From Thermococcus sp. 2319x1 (GTDB taxonomy: Archaea > Methanobacteriota_B > Thermococci > Thermococcales > Thermococcaceae), in the NCBI RefSeq assembly GCF_001484685.1, contig NZ_CP012200.1, forward strand, positions 1,296,321 to 1,360,320: a stretch of 64,000 nt of DNA, given 5' to 3'. Below, one piece after another: positions 44,547-55,249 of this stretch. Position 1 is the stretch's first letter, and each line of letters begins with the position of its first letter. The position numbers and the translations under genes were made by a program. Under the pieces are notes generated by a model. That model worked only from the letters and a program-made list of their open reading frames with translations. It was not told where the DNA came from and did not search any database.

Positions 44547-45590
44547 TAATTCATCGGCATCTCTTGGAATTCTAAGCCTCACGTAGGAATCATCCAAAGG
44601 CCTGAACGCTGAGCCCCTTACAGTTAATATCTTTCTTTCAAGAAAATGGTGATAAGTGTCCCCTTCTCCCCGCAGAAGCATTATTGGAGTCTGCATGTGG
44701 GTTTCAGCTATTTGGAACTTTTTCTTGAGGGTATTGATGACTTCTTTTTTTACAGCGGCTATCTTTTTTCTGCTCTCCTCGAGGAATTTTTGATCCTTAA
44801 GTGCCTCAACTGCTAAAATCTCCCCAATTGTACTTATCGGAAACGGCAAATCCACCTTTCTGTAAAGCTCCCCAAGCTTTCGGTTTTTTATAACAGCATA
44901 ACCTACCCTCATAGAGGCCAGTCCAAAGCCTTTTGAGAAAGACCGGAGGACGATAAGGTTATCATATTCAAGGTTTATTGCCGATTCTTCTTTTTCAACA
45001 AAATCTCCGTAAGCTTCATCTACAAGAACCAAAACCCCCTTTTTCTCGGCATCTTGAACGATTTCCTCAACTTCTTTGAGCCTTAACACCTGTCCAGTGG
45101 GGTTGTGGGGATTATCAAGGTAGAAAAGGGAATAATCCGGATTGAGGGCATTTACAACTTCACTGACATCGATTTTAAACCGGTTCTCTCTCTTTAACGG
45201 AACAGAATCATACACACCACCCATGGCAAGCACATCGCTTATGTACCTTGTATACTGTGGAGAAATTCCAAGCACCTTGGAGCCCGGACTTATTACAAAT
45301 TTGTTCACCTTTTCAAAGCATCCGATGGTTCCATAACCAAAGAAAATGCTTTCTCTATCTATACCCCAATAATCGGCAAGGGCATCCCCAAGGAGGGTGT
45401 ACCTCACATCCGGATACGCAGAAAGGTCTACCTCTAAGTTTTTCAATTTCTCTTTTACCCTTTCGGAAGTTCCAAAGGGATTTGTGCCAAGGGAACAGTC
45501 AAGGAAGCCCTCTCCGTGTTCAACTTTATCCGCGTATCCTCCGGGTACCTCAAGAGTGAGGAGCTCTTCGCGGACTTTAAACTTCTTCAT
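44532..45590 (-). CDS. HisC-like class I/II aminotransferase
   Basis: 352 residues. [18 protein letters not shown] near the start, [12 protein letters not shown] (~158), [12 protein letters not shown] (~190) and PLP-lysine motif [18 protein letters not shown] (~215) place it with histidinol-phosphate aminotransferases. No other his gene is nearby, and its start overlaps the end of panB by 14 bp. The real substrate is undecided between histidinol phosphate and another amino acid. Confidence 0.85.
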   Translation of the reverse strand: MKKFKVREELLTLEVPGGYADKVEHGEGFLDCSLGTNPFGTSERVKEKLKNLEVDLSAYPDVRYTLLGDALADYWGIDRESIFFGYGTIGCFEKVNKFVISPGSKVLGISPQYTRYISDVLAMGGVYDSVPLKRENRFKIDVSEVVNALNPDYSLFYLDNPHNPTGQVLRLKEVEEIVQDAEKKGVLVLVDEAYGDFVEKEESAINLEYDNLIVLRSFSKGFGLASMRVGYAVIKNRKLGELYRKVDLPFPISTIGEILAVEALKDQKFLEESRKKIAAVKKEVINTLKKKFQIAETHMQTPIMLLRGEGDTYHHFLERKILTVRGSAFRPLDDSYVRLRIPRDADELLSRL

Positions 45591-46449
45591 CAGAACTCTC
45601 CCCTAATAGGCGCTCTATGACCTTTCTCCTTTTTTTCTCAAAGTCGTCCTTGTCAAGGAACTCCCAGTAGTATTCACCGCTTGGGAACTTGCCCCCTTTC
45701 ACCTCTTCCCTATAATTCTCAAGCGCCAGCTGAATTATACTCCCCAAATCCGCATATTTCTTTACAAATGGGGGCACATGCTCATAGACACCAAGGAGGT
45801 CGTGCCATACCAAAACCTGTCCATCCACGTAAGGCCCAGACCCGATTCCTATCGTTGGTATCTTGACTTCTTCAGTTACCAACCTAGCAACATCCGCCAG
45901 AACGAACTCCAAAACAACTGCAAAAGCTCCAGCCTTTTCCAGTGCCTTCGCATCCCTAAGTATTTCCTCGATCTCTTCCTCGGTCTCTCCCGTTATACGG
46001 TAGCCTCCCAAACGGAGGTACCTTTGGGGAGTTAGGCCGGTATGCCCCATAACAGGTATACCCGCCCTAACGAGCTTCTTTACAAGTTTTCTGTGATCGT
46101 AGCCCCCTTCAATCTTCACTGCATCAGCCCCTGCTTGAATTAACCGGGCGGCATTTCTCATCCCATCCTCTACACTAACTTCGTAACTCATAAATGGCAT
46201 ATCAGCGAGAACCAATCCCCTTTTAACGGCCTTCGCAACTGCCCTCGTGTGATAAACCATCTGCTCCATGCTTACGTTTAGAGTGTTCTGCTCTCCATAG
46301 ACCACCATTCCGAGAGAATCTCCAACAAAGATGATATCAATCTTGGCCTTATCCGCTAGAAGAGCCGATGGGTAATCGTATGCAGTCACCATCGTAATTT
46401 TCTCCTTCCCCTTCATTTCCATAATCTTCTTCGGTGTTATCTCCCTCAT
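45577..46449 (-). CDS. panB: 3-methyl-2-oxobutanoate hydroxymethyltransferase PanB
   Basis: 290 residues. [36 protein letters not shown] (~42), [18 protein letters not shown] (~83), [28 protein letters not shown] (~135) and [21 protein letters not shown] (in part; ~200) are PanB motifs. It adds a hydroxymethyl group to 2-oxoisovalerate on the way to pantoate and CoA. The neighbouring aminotransferase could supply or consume the oxo acid; that is inference. Confidence 0.96.
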   Translation of the reverse strand: MREITPKKIMEMKGKEKITMVTAYDYPSALLADKAKIDIIFVGDSLGMVVYGEQNTLNVSMEQMVYHTRAVAKAVKRGLVLADMPFMSYEVSVEDGMRNAARLIQAGADAVKIEGGYDHRKLVKKLVRAGIPVMGHTGLTPQRYLRLGGYRITGETEEEIEEILRDAKALEKAGAFAVVLEFVLADVARLVTEEVKIPTIGIGSGPYVDGQVLVWHDLLGVYEHVPPFVKKYADLGSIIQLALENYREEVKGGKFPSGEYYWEFLDKDDFEKKRRKVIERLLGESSDEEV

Positions 46450-46506
46450 GGCAATCTCCCTAAAGCCTAATAAACTTGGGGAAATATTAACCTATCGGGT
46501 GAGAGA

Positions 46507-46932
46507 ATGAAAAGGTGGGAGCACTATGAACACACCGCTGATATTGGGATAAGGGGATATGGAAAAACCCTTGAAGAGGCTTTTGAAGCCGTTGCAATTG
46601 CTCTTTTTGATGTAATGGTTAACGTTGAGAAAGTTGAGAAGAGAGAAGTAAGAGAAATCGAAGTTGAGGGAGAAGATTTGTATTCCTTGCTTTACAACTT
46701 CCTTGAAGAGCTCCTTATCCTCCATGATACGGAAGGACTGGTTTTTAGGGACTTTGAGGTCAAGATAGAGAAAACCAAAGAGGGGTACAAGCTCAAGGCA
46801 AAAGCCTATGGAGAAAAGCTGAGCGAAAAGCACGAGCCAAAGGAAGAAGTTAAAGCCATAACCTACCACGACATGGAGATAAAACAGCTCCCCAACGGGG
46901 AATGGATGGCACAGCTTGTCCCGGATATCTGA
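46507..46932 (+). CDS. Archease
   Basis: 141 residues. [20 protein letters not shown] at the start and [20 protein letters not shown] at the end are archease signatures, with the conserved acidic metal site Asp/Asp near both ends. Archease activates RtcB by promoting guanylylation and also modulates tRNA m5C methylation. Here it precedes exactly those two partners. Confidence 0.95.
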   Translation: MKRWEHYEHTADIGIRGYGKTLEEAFEAVAIALFDVMVNVEKVEKREVREIEVEGEDLYSLLYNFLEELLILHDTEGLVFRDFEVKIEKTKEGYKLKAKAYGEKLSEKHEPKEEVKAITYHDMEIKQLPNGEWMAQLVPDI

Positions 46933-46941
46933 GGTGATCGG

Positions 46942-47856
46942 ATGGAAGAAGTTGCCAAGATGAACAGGGCATTCTACGAGAGGTACCAAAAGCTCGACGA
47001 TGGGGAAGAGTTCTGGAAACTTATGATGGCACCCCTGAGGCAGAGCATAAGAATCAACACCCTCAAAGCTCCCATAGAGTACGTAAAGGCAAGGCTGGAA
47101 GAAAGGTACGAGCTTGAACCAATCCCTTGGGTAAAGGAAGGGTTCTTTATCAACACCAGGGAGTTCGGGGAGATGGTAGAGTACGCCCTTGGGCTTGTCT
47201 TTCCTCAAGAGGCGTCCTCAATGATACCCCCCGTTGTCTTAGATCCCAAACCCGGAGAACTTGTCCTTGACATGGCGGCCGCCCCGGGAGCAAAAACAAC
47301 TCAAATAGCCCAATACATGAAAAACGAAGGGTGCATAATAGCCAATGACTTAAAAAAATGGCGTGCTAATGTTTTGATAGCAAACCTAAACCGGTTTGGA
47401 GTGCTTAACGCAAGGGTTACCGTCAGAGACGGCATTTACTTTTCACGATTTGAGGATACCTTCGACAAAATACTCCTTGATGCACCTTGCTCGAGTGTGG
47501 GAATGATAAGAAAAAGCTTCAAATTCCTGACGGATTGGAGCATGAAGAAGGTTATACGATACTCCAACATTCAAAAAAAGCTAATAGTGGCAGCTTACAA
47601 AGCTCTAAAGCCCGGAGGAGTTTTGGTGTACTCCACTTGTACAATAGACCCCCTTGAAAACGAAGAGGTTGTTGACTACCTCCTCTCCAAAACTGACGCC
47701 AAGCTTGAGAAAATCAACCTACCTCTAAAGTCAACACCTCCCGTTTTGGAGTTTGAAGGAAAGAAGTATTCCGAGGAGGTGAAAAAATGTCTTCGCATTC
47801 ATCCACAGGACAACAACACGGAGGCGTTCTTTGTAGCGAAGATAAGGAAACCATGA
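46942..47856 (+). CDS. NOL1/NOP2/Sun-family tRNA/rRNA m5C methyltransferase
   Basis: 304 residues. SAM-binding LVLDMAAAPGAKTTQIAQYM (~108), motif IV LLDAPCSSVGMIRK (~172) with the catalytic-pair Cys, and motif VI VYSTCTIDPLENEEVV (~225) with the second Cys. It places m5C in structured RNA, probably tRNA in view of archease upstream. It starts 9 bp after archease, and the stop overlaps the next start (ATGA). Confidence 0.93.
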   Translation: MEEVAKMNRAFYERYQKLDDGEEFWKLMMAPLRQSIRINTLKAPIEYVKARLEERYELEPIPWVKEGFFINTREFGEMVEYALGLVFPQEASSMIPPVVLDPKPGELVLDMAAAPGAKTTQIAQYMKNEGCIIANDLKKWRANVLIANLNRFGVLNARVTVRDGIYFSRFEDTFDKILLDAPCSSVGMIRKSFKFLTDWSMKKVIRYSNIQKKLIVAAYKALKPGGVLVYSTCTIDPLENEEVVDYLLSKTDAKLEKINLPLKSTPPVLEFEGKKYSEEVKKCLRIHPQDNNTEAFFVAKIRKP

Positions 47857-48257
47857 GCAAAAAAGTTAAGGAAATGCTGATTGAGCAATACGGATATGCT
47901 CCGGATTTGATTTTTGAAATAAAAAGGAGTAGAAAGGTTTACGCTTATAAGCCCTGTGAGTTTGATCCAAAGACACGCACAGAGGGGGGAATTTATTTTG
48001 GAAAAATCGAAAGTGATGGGATAAGGCTCACTATAGAGGGAAGCTTTTTAGTCGGCCCAAAAGCCACAAAAAACGTCGTTGAAATTGATGGGGAAGAGGT
48101 GAAGCTCTGGCTAAGCGGAGAAGACCTGAAAACCTCAACCGAGACAAGGGGATGGGTAATACTAAAATGGGGCTTTTACTATCTCGGCTGCGGAAAAGCA
48201 AAAGACGGCATAATTAAAAACTACGTGCCGAAAGAAAGAAGGATAATTCCCAAATAA
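47853..48257 (+). CDS. Small protein partner of the Sun methyltransferase (PUA-like)
   Basis: 134 residues from the coupled ATG at 47853. KKVKEMLIEQYGYAPDLIFE, TRTEGGIYFGKIE, VKLWLSGEDLKTS and LKWGFYYLGCGKAKDGIIKN resemble the C-terminal PUA-like domain that follows Fmu/Sun enzymes in other species. It probably helps RNA binding. The family assignment is moderate. Confidence 0.75.
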   Translation: MSKKVKEMLIEQYGYAPDLIFEIKRSRKVYAYKPCEFDPKTRTEGGIYFGKIESDGIRLTIEGSFLVGPKATKNVVEIDGEEVKLWLSGEDLKTSTETRGWVILKWGFYYLGCGKAKDGIIKNYVPKERRIIPK

Positions 48258-48305
48258 CGCAATCTTTTAAAATTTTGAGAGCTATTTAATCTGGAGGTGA
48301 TGTGG

Positions 48306-51191
48306 GTGGAGATCCCATTAAAAAGAATAGATAAGATCAGGTGGGAGATACCGAAGTTCGATAAAAGAATGAGAGTGCCGGGAAGAGTTTATGCAGATGA
48401 TGCACTACTCAAAAAAATGAAACAAGATAGAACCCTTGAACAGGCCGCAAATGTGGCCATGCTTCCGGGGATTTATAAGTATTCTATAGTAATGCCCGAT
48501 GGCCATCAGGGCTACGGCTTCCCAATCGGCGGTGTAGCGGCTTTTGACGTGAAAGAAGGCGTTATAAGCCCCGGAGGAGTGGGCTACGATATCAACTGCC
48601 TTGCTCCGGACTCCAGAGTCCTGACGGAGCACGGCTACTGGCTCAAAGTGGAGGAGATGCCAAAGCTCTTCAAGCTCCAGGGGCTCAAAGTTTATAACCT
48701 CGACGAGGGCCACAACGACGCCTCGGAGATAGCGTTCGTTGCGGAGAGGGATGTCGAAGAGGGCGAGAAAGCCGTCAGGATAACCACCGAAACGGGCAGG
48801 GTAATCGAAGGAAGCGAGGACCATCCGGTATTGACTCCCGAGGGCTACGTCTACCTCGGGAACGTGAAGGAAGGAGACTTCGTGCTCGTCTATCCATTCG
48901 AAGGTATGGAATTCGAGAGAAGGGAGGGGATCCTGCTGAGCGAGGAGGACTTCAGGGATGCCGATGTCCAGGCGGTCAAGTTCCTTAAAGAGAGGAAGCT
49001 CATTCCGCTCCGCTGGGATGACCCGAGGCTCGGAACGCTCGCGAGGATCCTCGGATTCGCCTTCGGGGGCGGCCACCTTGGCGAGATGGGCGGAAGGCTG
49101 AGCCTGAGCTTCTACGGAACCGAGAAAGCCCTCAGAGAGCTGAAGAAGGACCTCGATAGGCTCGGGATAAGCTCAAACCTCTACGTCCGCGAGAGGGAGT
49201 ACTCCATAGAAACCGTCAGCGGGGGCTATGAAGGCAGGAGCACCTCGGCCGAGCTCAGGGTTTCGTCAAGGGCCTTCGCGCTCCTCCTGGAAAAGCTCGG
49301 AATGCCCAGAGGCAAGAAGGCAGAGAATGCCTATCACGTTCCGACCTGGATCGGGGAAGCTCCCGCGTGGATAAAGAGAAACTTCCTGGCGGGCCTCTTC
49401 GGAGCGGACGGAAGCATCGTGGAGTTCAAAGGAGTGACGCCCCTCCCGATAAACCTCACCCAGTCAAAGGATGAGAGGCTGAGGGAGAACCTTGGGGAAT
49501 TCATGGGCGAAATTCAGGCGCTTCTTGAGGAGTTCGGAGTTAGGAGCACCGTCTACGAAGTGAAGTCCAGGAGAGGGGTAACCCTCAGGCTGGCCCTGGT
49601 GGGAGAAGAGAGCATCAGGAACTTCCTTGGAAGGATAGGCTACGAATACGCTCCAGAGAAGAAGGAGAAGGGCCTGATAGCCTACGCCTACCTGAAGTTC
49701 AAGGAGCGCGTGAAGGAAGAGAGGAAGGAGGCTATGGAAAGGGTGAGAAAGGTTTACGAAGATACCGGAAGTGTGGAGCTCGCCCACGCACAGGTTAAAG
49801 ACACCGTGAACCGGCGCTTTGTCGAGAGAACTGTGTACGAGGGCGAGAGGGAGCCAAGGGTTCCCAAGGACTTCCCGACCTTTGAGGAGTTCGCAGTGGA
49901 GAGGGGCTACGCGGGCGGCTTCGTTGCCGAGAAGGTCGTAAAGGTGGAGCACATCGAGCCAGAATACGAAAAGTTCTACGACATCGGCGTTTACCACGAG
50001 GCCCACAACTTCATCGCCAACGGCGTCGTCGTCCACAACTGCGGCGTCAGGCTTATTAGGACGAACTTAACGGAGAAAGAAGTTAGGCCAAAGATCAAAC
50101 AGCTCGTCGATACTCTATTCAAGAACGTGCCAAGCGGACTTGGAAGCGAAGGAAGGATTAGGCTTCACTGGACGCAATTAGATGACGTTCTTGCAGATGG
50201 CGCAAAGTGGGCTGTGGATAACAGCTATGGCTGGAAGGAAGATTTAGAGCATCTAGAAGAGAACGGGAGAATGGAAGGAGCGGATCCAAATGCAGTAAGC
50301 CAACAAGCAAAGCAAAGAGGGGCCCCACAATTGGGCTCTCTAGGAAGTGGAAACCACTTCTTGGAAGTGCAGGTAGTTGATAAAATCTTCAATGAGGAAA
50401 TCGCCAAGGTATACGGCCTTTTCGAAGGGCAAGTTGTCGTTATGGTGCACACTGGGTCAAGGGGGCTTGGTCATCAGGTAGCAAGCGATTACCTAAAGAT
50501 CATGGAGAAGGCAAATAGAAAGTACAACGTGCCATGGCCAGACAGAGAGCTTGTGAGCGTTCCATTTCAAACAGAGGAAGGTCAAAGATACTTCAGCGCC
50601 ATGAAAGCGGCCGCAAACTTTGCATGGGCTAACAGGCAGATGATCACCCACTGGGTAAGGGAGAGCTTTGAGGAAGTGTTCAAGCAAAAGGCAGAAGACT
50701 TAGAAATGCATGTAGTTTATGATGTTGCCCACAACATAGCGAAAGTTGAGGAGCACGAGGTTGATGGAAGGAAAGTCGAAGTCGTAGTTCACAGGAAAGG
50801 TGCCACAAGGGCATTTCCGGCCGGTCATCCGGAGGTTCCAAGGGCCTACCGCAGTGTCGGACAGCCTGTTCTAATTCCGGGTTCAATGGGTACTGCAAGC
50901 TATGTTTTGGCTGGTGCAGAGGGTTCAATGAAAGAAACCTTTGGTAGCACATGCCACGGTGCGGGAAGGGTTTTGAGCAGACATGATGCTACAAGACAAT
51001 TTAGAGGGGACAAGCTTAGAAATGAGCTCATGCAGAGAGGAATATACATCAGGGCAGCGAGCATGAGGGTTGTTGCAGAGGAAGCCCCCGGAGCCTACAA
51101 GAACGTCGATAACGTTGTTAACGTTGTTCACGAAGCTGGAATAGCAAGCTTAGTGGCAAGGATGAGGCCCATTGGAGTTGCCAAGGGTTAA
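48306..51191 (+). CDS. rtcB: RNA ligase RtcB containing a large intein
   Basis: 961 residues including a 481-residue intein, leaving a 480-residue RtcB, the Pyrococcus length. The N-extein ends GGVGYDIN and the C-extein begins CGVRLIRTN, so the intein interrupts the chain just before the active-site Mn-binding cysteine. Also visible are [26 protein letters not shown] and the guanylylated-His region [11 protein letters not shown]. RtcB ligates tRNA exon halves. The GTG at 48306 is preferred because GGAGGTGA lies at 48293-48300; GTG 48297 and ATG 48300 overlap it. Confidence 0.95.
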   Translation: MEIPLKRIDKIRWEIPKFDKRMRVPGRVYADDALLKKMKQDRTLEQAANVAMLPGIYKYSIVMPDGHQGYGFPIGGVAAFDVKEGVISPGGVGYDINCLAPDSRVLTEHGYWLKVEEMPKLFKLQGLKVYNLDEGHNDASEIAFVAERDVEEGEKAVRITTETGRVIEGSEDHPVLTPEGYVYLGNVKEGDFVLVYPFEGMEFERREGILLSEEDFRDADVQAVKFLKERKLIPLRWDDPRLGTLARILGFAFGGGHLGEMGGRLSLSFYGTEKALRELKKDLDRLGISSNLYVREREYSIETVSGGYEGRSTSAELRVSSRAFALLLEKLGMPRGKKAENAYHVPTWIGEAPAWIKRNFLAGLFGADGSIVEFKGVTPLPINLTQSKDERLRENLGEFMGEIQALLEEFGVRSTVYEVKSRRGVTLRLALVGEESIRNFLGRIGYEYAPEKKEKGLIAYAYLKFKERVKEERKEAMERVRKVYEDTGSVELAHAQVKDTVNRRFVERTVYEGEREPRVPKDFPTFEEFAVERGYAGGFVAEKVVKVEHIEPEYEKFYDIGVYHEAHNFIANGVVVHNCGVRLIRTNLTEKEVRPKIKQLVDTLFKNVPSGLGSEGRIRLHWTQLDDVLADGAKWAVDNSYGWKEDLEHLEENGRMEGADPNAVSQQAKQRGAPQLGSLGSGNHFLEVQVVDKIFNEEIAKVYGLFEGQVVVMVHTGSRGLGHQVASDYLKIMEKANRKYNVPWPDRELVSVPFQTEEGQRYFSAMKAAANFAWANRQMITHWVRESFEEVFKQKAEDLEMHVVYDVAHNIAKVEEHEVDGRKVEVVVHRKGATRAFPAGHPEVPRAYRSVGQPVLIPGSMGTASYVLAGAEGSMKETFGSTCHGAGRVLSRHDATRQFRGDKLRNELMQRGIYIRAASMRVVAEEAPGAYKNVDNVVNVVHEAGIASLVARMRPIGVAKG
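48597..50039 (+). other. Intein with LAGLIDADG endonuclease in RtcB
   Basis: 481 codons from Cys1 ([15 protein letters not shown]) to the terminal VVVHN before extein Cys. Block B is [20 protein letters not shown], the endonuclease helix [13 protein letters not shown] (~residue 265) and a first degenerate copy around [15 protein letters not shown] (~153) are present, then block [13 protein letters not shown]. The region is clearly GC-richer, with more G/C-ending codons, than the flanking RtcB coding sequence. Confidence 0.95.
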
Positions 51192-51209
51192 TTTGCTCTT
51201 TTCTATTTT

Positions 51210-52133
51210 TCATCTGAGGTCGCTGGTCATAAATCTAGCGTAAGCAAGAGCAAATGGGAAGAGTAGGAAGGTCAAAAGCATTGAGAGATTGTCGAGCATC
51301 AAAATTAGGGAATCTCCAAGGGGAGCATAATAGTTAGCTATTCTATCCCCGGCAAAGACCGCAACAACTAAAGCCGCATAGTGGTGAGCCGGATTTATGG
51401 AATGCAATCTCTGCTCCCAGAGCTTGAAGTTTTCTTCCCATAGTTCAAAAGCGGGTGTTCCATAGGGTGGTATCTCTCCTGCTATATGCTGGGCTATTAA
51501 GGAAACCAAAGCCCCATATACCATCGTTAGGAAAACTGCCAGCCCGATGGATACGAGCATTGACGTCTCGGGCTTTTTGAAAAAGGTTGAGAAGAGAAGG
51601 GAGATGCTCAAAAAGGTCAGGGAGTATAAGAGGCTCAAAAGGAATGCAAGAAACCCTCTTGCAATTGAATCTCCATCAAGGGGCGTCCCATTGATAAGGA
51701 GAAAAGCTATCGCAAACACATACCCCGCAAGAACCGTGATGAGCAGAACAAGTGCATTACCAATGAACTTTCCGTTTATAACTTCATCCCTGTAAACTGG
51801 ATGTCCGAGGAGCGTTTTTATAGTTCCGCTCTCAATCTCTTTGTTTATCGCATCTGCCCCAAGGGAAGCCCCAAGGATTGCACCGATTACCGTGAAGAAC
51901 GTAAAGTTGAGGGTAAGCATGGTGGATAAAGGCGTGACAAAGACATCTCCACTTGCCCCAAACAGATTCAGTGATAGATTATCAACAGAGGGAGAAGTTA
52001 ACCCACTTAGCTCGTCCCTCAGGGAGTAAGAGAGCAAAAGAAGAAGGAGAACATAAACACCAAGGAGTACCGCAAATCTTTTGCTTTTTACCGCTACGTA
52101 AAGCTCCTTTACTGCAATGTTTAACGCCTTCAT
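51210..52133 (-). CDS. ABC-2 family permease (distal copy)
   Basis: 307 residues with six hydrophobic segments. A first helix VLLGVYVLLLLLLSY is followed by a long extracytoplasmic loop, GAILGASLGADAINKEIESG (~90), then LVLLITVLAGYVFAIAFLL and a C-terminal LLTFLLFPFALAYARFM. It resembles the proximal permease at 55250-56173, suggesting an internal duplication. It is the last gene of a four-gene operon and overlaps the preceding gene by 4 bp. Confidence 0.87.
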   Translation of the reverse strand: MKALNIAVKELYVAVKSKRFAVLLGVYVLLLLLLSYSLRDELSGLTSPSVDNLSLNLFGASGDVFVTPLSTMLTLNFTFFTVIGAILGASLGADAINKEIESGTIKTLLGHPVYRDEVINGKFIGNALVLLITVLAGYVFAIAFLLINGTPLDGDSIARGFLAFLLSLLYSLTFLSISLLFSTFFKKPETSMLVSIGLAVFLTMVYGALVSLIAQHIAGEIPPYGTPAFELWEENFKLWEQRLHSINPAHHYAALVVAVFAGDRIANYYAPLGDSLILMLDNLSMLLTFLLFPFALAYARFMTSDLR

Positions 52134-54325
52134 CTTCTACCCACCCTCCTCATCATCCATATAACCGCCCCAAATGTAAGGGCGAGTATGAGCATCCCTA
52201 TGTATGCGGTGCTTGAACTCTGTGTTACCCTAACCGTGATTTGGGTACTTGCCTGAGCTTGGTCACCCTTGCCGGTGATTGTTATCTGGTATGTTCCGGC
52301 CGGAGCAGTCTCCGGGACTTTTATAGTAACGGTTAAGCGGCTCTCCACTCCGGTCGTTCCTACCCTAACATTACCCTCCTCAAAATAAGAAGGTCTAAGT
52401 TCCGGGATTACCTGGGGGATAGCTCTAACATCCCATCCCTGGGGAGCGCTCACCTCAAATTTTATGTTTGTTACTGGAGCTGTCCCGATGTTTTCAAGGG
52501 AAACATATGTCACTCCCTCTCTACCGGCTTTAACGCTAATCATTGGGGTCTCAGGATACATCTCGAATTTGTACTCGCCGATGAGCTTTACTACTATGTT
52601 TATCCTTTTCTCCAGCCCGGAGGAACTTTTGACGGCAGCTGTTAGGTTATATTCTCCCGGCTGAGCATTAAAGGGAGGAACCAACCTTAGAACAACCTCC
52701 TTGGACTCCCCAGAACTTACCTTTATGCTCCTCAAAGGGCTTTCCGCATAGTAGAATTCACCAGACCACTCTTCGGGAATGCTTAAAAGGGAAAGCGAGT
52801 AAGTGTCTTCTTCCTTCCCCAAGTTCTTTATGCCAAACCGATAGACCCCTGTTGAACCCACCGTGACGGCAATTGTGTCCCCACCTCCCTCAAGTTCGAA
52901 GTAATAGGGAAGTTTCGTTAGGGTTATCTCCAAGGTTTTTTCCTCACCGTCTTCAAGTGTGACCTCTTCCTCGCTCTTCTCGTACCCCTCTCTTTCTGCA
53001 ACAAGTCTATATACCCCGGGCTTGAGTTCAAAGGTGGCTTTTCCATAGCTGTCAGTAAGGACGGTTTTGTTCCCAACATCGATCTTTGCCTTTTGCACAA
53101 AGCTGCCCTCCTCGTCTTTAACGGTCACAAGCAATTTTGCCGGTTCCCCTTTGTAAGTTTTGTAAACAAAAACGCTTACACTCCTCTCTATTCCGTTTAT
53201 TGAAAACCTTATTTCATGCTCGCCGAGTTCAGCATTTCTTGGGACTTCCACAAAAAGGGTTATCTCTTGCTCCCCCTCTAAGAGAAAAGACCTAACTCTC
53301 TGGTTGCCCATAAGGAAGTAAGCATTCCATCCTGCAGGCTTTTCCCTTACCTCCAATGTTACATCCTTCTCCCCTCCATGATTTTTTAGGGTTATCGGAA
53401 ACGTGATGTTCTGGCCAGCTTCGCTTTCAATGCCGAGAAGAGAAACCACTACGTCAACGCTTTCTCTTTTTATTACATTTAGGTTTATTTCCCCGGTTTC
53501 TTCTCCAACAGCAAAGCGAATTCTCTTTACTCCGCTAACTCCTTCGGGAATCTTCGCAAAAAGAGTTAGAGTTACAGAAGTCGAGGGCTTTAGAGTGAGT
53601 TCACTCACTTCATACCTCCCGCTTTCATCAAGAACTTTTACGTCCCATCCGGGGGGTTTTGAAATTACCTTCAGCTGGAGCTTTAGCTCACCGTTACCCT
53701 TGTTTATGACTTCCACGGGAATTTGAACTTCAGCACCGGCCTCAACTTTCAATCCCCTAAAAGGATAGTGTATCTCGTAATCTTTTTTCTCTTCTCTCAC
53801 CACCTCAACATTGGCATGGTAAATTTTCACAACACCGCCCGTGTATTCCAAGGCAATTTTATCATAAACCCTGACAGAATTTTCCTTTATCTCCACCCTG
53901 TCACCGTTTATGTTGAGCAACACACGGTCACTTCCCGAGTCAATCACCTCTAAGGAGTAGCCATCAACATCAAATGAGGTACCTTTTTCGGGGCTGAGCT
54001 CCTTCATCAGAGGGGGCTTATACTGCAGGGCAACGAACACCTCTTGATTCTCAGCATCATAGCTTCCAAGTACAATCCTTATGCTGTCAATCTCGGTGAT
54101 ATTTCCCTGACCCACGACCTTTTTTATGTCCCCGCTTTCATAGATTATCGCATACGGTTTCATTTCGTTCTTTTCCAGCGTTACCTCTATTTTGTAACCC
54201 CCCACAATTAGGGTTTCCCCTATCTTCACTTTATCTTCAAACACCGTCATCCATGGTTGGGCGTTTATGAGGGAAAAGCTTGAGAGTAGAAGGAGAAAAA
54301 CAATGACAAAAGCTTTCCTTTTCAT
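52130..54325 (-). CDS. Exported membrane-anchored NEW3/beta-sandwich protein of the ABC operon
   Basis: 731 residues. Signal KAFVIVFLLLLSSFSLINA, a C-terminal helix AYIGMLILALTFGAVIWMM and a short basic tail place the bulk outside the cell. Repeated NEW3-like modules (VEVINKGNGELKLQLKVISK, FPITLKNHGGEKDVTLEVRE and similar) are split by a carboxypeptidase-regulatory-like domain (~395-470, LVTVKDEEGSFVQKAKIDVG, YRLVAEREGYEKSEE). It lies between the ABC genes, so it may receive or present the exported material. Function not known. Confidence 0.82.
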   Translation of the reverse strand: MKRKAFVIVFLLLLSSFSLINAQPWMTVFEDKVKIGETLIVGGYKIEVTLEKNEMKPYAIIYESGDIKKVVGQGNITEIDSIRIVLGSYDAENQEVFVALQYKPPLMKELSPEKGTSFDVDGYSLEVIDSGSDRVLLNINGDRVEIKENSVRVYDKIALEYTGGVVKIYHANVEVVREEKKDYEIHYPFRGLKVEAGAEVQIPVEVINKGNGELKLQLKVISKPPGWDVKVLDESGRYEVSELTLKPSTSVTLTLFAKIPEGVSGVKRIRFAVGEETGEINLNVIKRESVDVVVSLLGIESEAGQNITFPITLKNHGGEKDVTLEVREKPAGWNAYFLMGNQRVRSFLLEGEQEITLFVEVPRNAELGEHEIRFSINGIERSVSVFVYKTYKGEPAKLLVTVKDEEGSFVQKAKIDVGNKTVLTDSYGKATFELKPGVYRLVAEREGYEKSEEEVTLEDGEEKTLEITLTKLPYYFELEGGGDTIAVTVGSTGVYRFGIKNLGKEEDTYSLSLLSIPEEWSGEFYYAESPLRSIKVSSGESKEVVLRLVPPFNAQPGEYNLTAAVKSSSGLEKRINIVVKLIGEYKFEMYPETPMISVKAGREGVTYVSLENIGTAPVTNIKFEVSAPQGWDVRAIPQVIPELRPSYFEEGNVRVGTTGVESRLTVTIKVPETAPAGTYQITITGKGDQAQASTQITVRVTQSSSTAYIGMLILALTFGAVIWMMRRVGRR

Positions 54326-55245
54326 TCAGCTCCCCTCCTGTAGATAGTCCTTAGGAAAACATCCTCCAAGCTCGGCTCCTCAACCTCGAGGCTTACAATG
54401 GTTATCCCTCTCCTTGTCAGAAGCTCAGACAACTGTTCTCTTATGTCATTCTTTGCAAATATAATCGCCTTATTTTCGCCCACTCTTTCCACCCTTATAA
54501 TCTCGGACAGCTCGATTTCCGGAAGCGCTTGCTTTGTCTCAACCTTTATCTCGTATCCCTCAAGTTCCATGAATTCCCTTTTTATCTCTTCAAGTGCCCC
54601 TAATGCTCTAAGCTTCCCCTTGACTATTATGCCAACTCTATCGCTAAGCTCCTCTACTTCACTGAGTACATGGGATGAGAAAAACACCGTTTTTCCGTTT
54701 TTGCGCTCCTCCCTGATGATGCTCTTTACAAGGTAGGCTCCTTCCGGGTCGAGACCGCTCGTTGGCTCATCCAGTATCAACACCTCAGGATCGTTTATGA
54801 GTGCTTGAGCCAGCAAAAGCCGTTGCTTCATCCCCTTCGAGAAAGTTTTGACCTTTCTGTACTTTACATCCCAAAGCCCAACGAGTTTCAGAAGTTCCTC
54901 TATGCGTTTTTCTTTTTCTGATTTGGAGAAGCCGTAAAAGTTTGCAAAGAACTCAAGATTCCCCCATGCTGTCAATTCTTCATAAAGCGTCGCATTTTCT
55001 GGAAGAAAGCCTATCCGCTCTTTGACTTTTATAGGTTCTCTGAAAACGTCATTTCCGAGTATTCTCACAGTGCCTTTGTCGGGGATTATAAGTCCGAGCA
55101 TGCTCAAGATAGTGGTCGTTTTACCCGCTCCATTCGGACCCAAAAATCCGAAAATTTCCCCTTTGTAAACTTCAAAGCTCAATTCATCAACGGCTTTGAG
55201 ATTTCCATAGCTTTTAGTTAGGTTTTCAACTTCTATGGCTTTCAT
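54322..55245 (-). CDS. ABC transporter ATP-binding protein
   Basis: 307 residues. Walker A GPNGAGKTTTILSMLG (~37), Q-loop LPENATLYEELTAW (~82), signature-region FSKGMKQRLLLAQALIND (~131, FSKGM instead of LSGGQ), Walker B VLILDEPTSGLD (~152) and SSHVLSE (~186). C-terminal ~80-residue extension as in ABC-2 exporters. It overlaps the NEW3 gene by 4 bp and serves the two flanking permeases. Confidence 0.93.
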   Translation of the reverse strand: MKAIEVENLTKSYGNLKAVDELSFEVYKGEIFGFLGPNGAGKTTTILSMLGLIIPDKGTVRILGNDVFREPIKVKERIGFLPENATLYEELTAWGNLEFFANFYGFSKSEKEKRIEELLKLVGLWDVKYRKVKTFSKGMKQRLLLAQALINDPEVLILDEPTSGLDPEGAYLVKSIIREERKNGKTVFFSSHVLSEVEELSDRVGIIVKGKLRALGALEEIKREFMELEGYEIKVETKQALPEIELSEIIRVERVGENKAIIFAKNDIREQLSELLTRRGITIVSLEVEEPSLEDVFLRTIYRRGAE

Positions 55246-55249
55246 GCTA

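Noticed and set aside
46492-47208. Long leftward open frame (238 codons) opposite the archease and methyltransferase genes
   Set aside because: It covers the antisense of two well-supported genes and reads as low-complexity, Phe/Leu/Pro-rich protein; a shadow frame.
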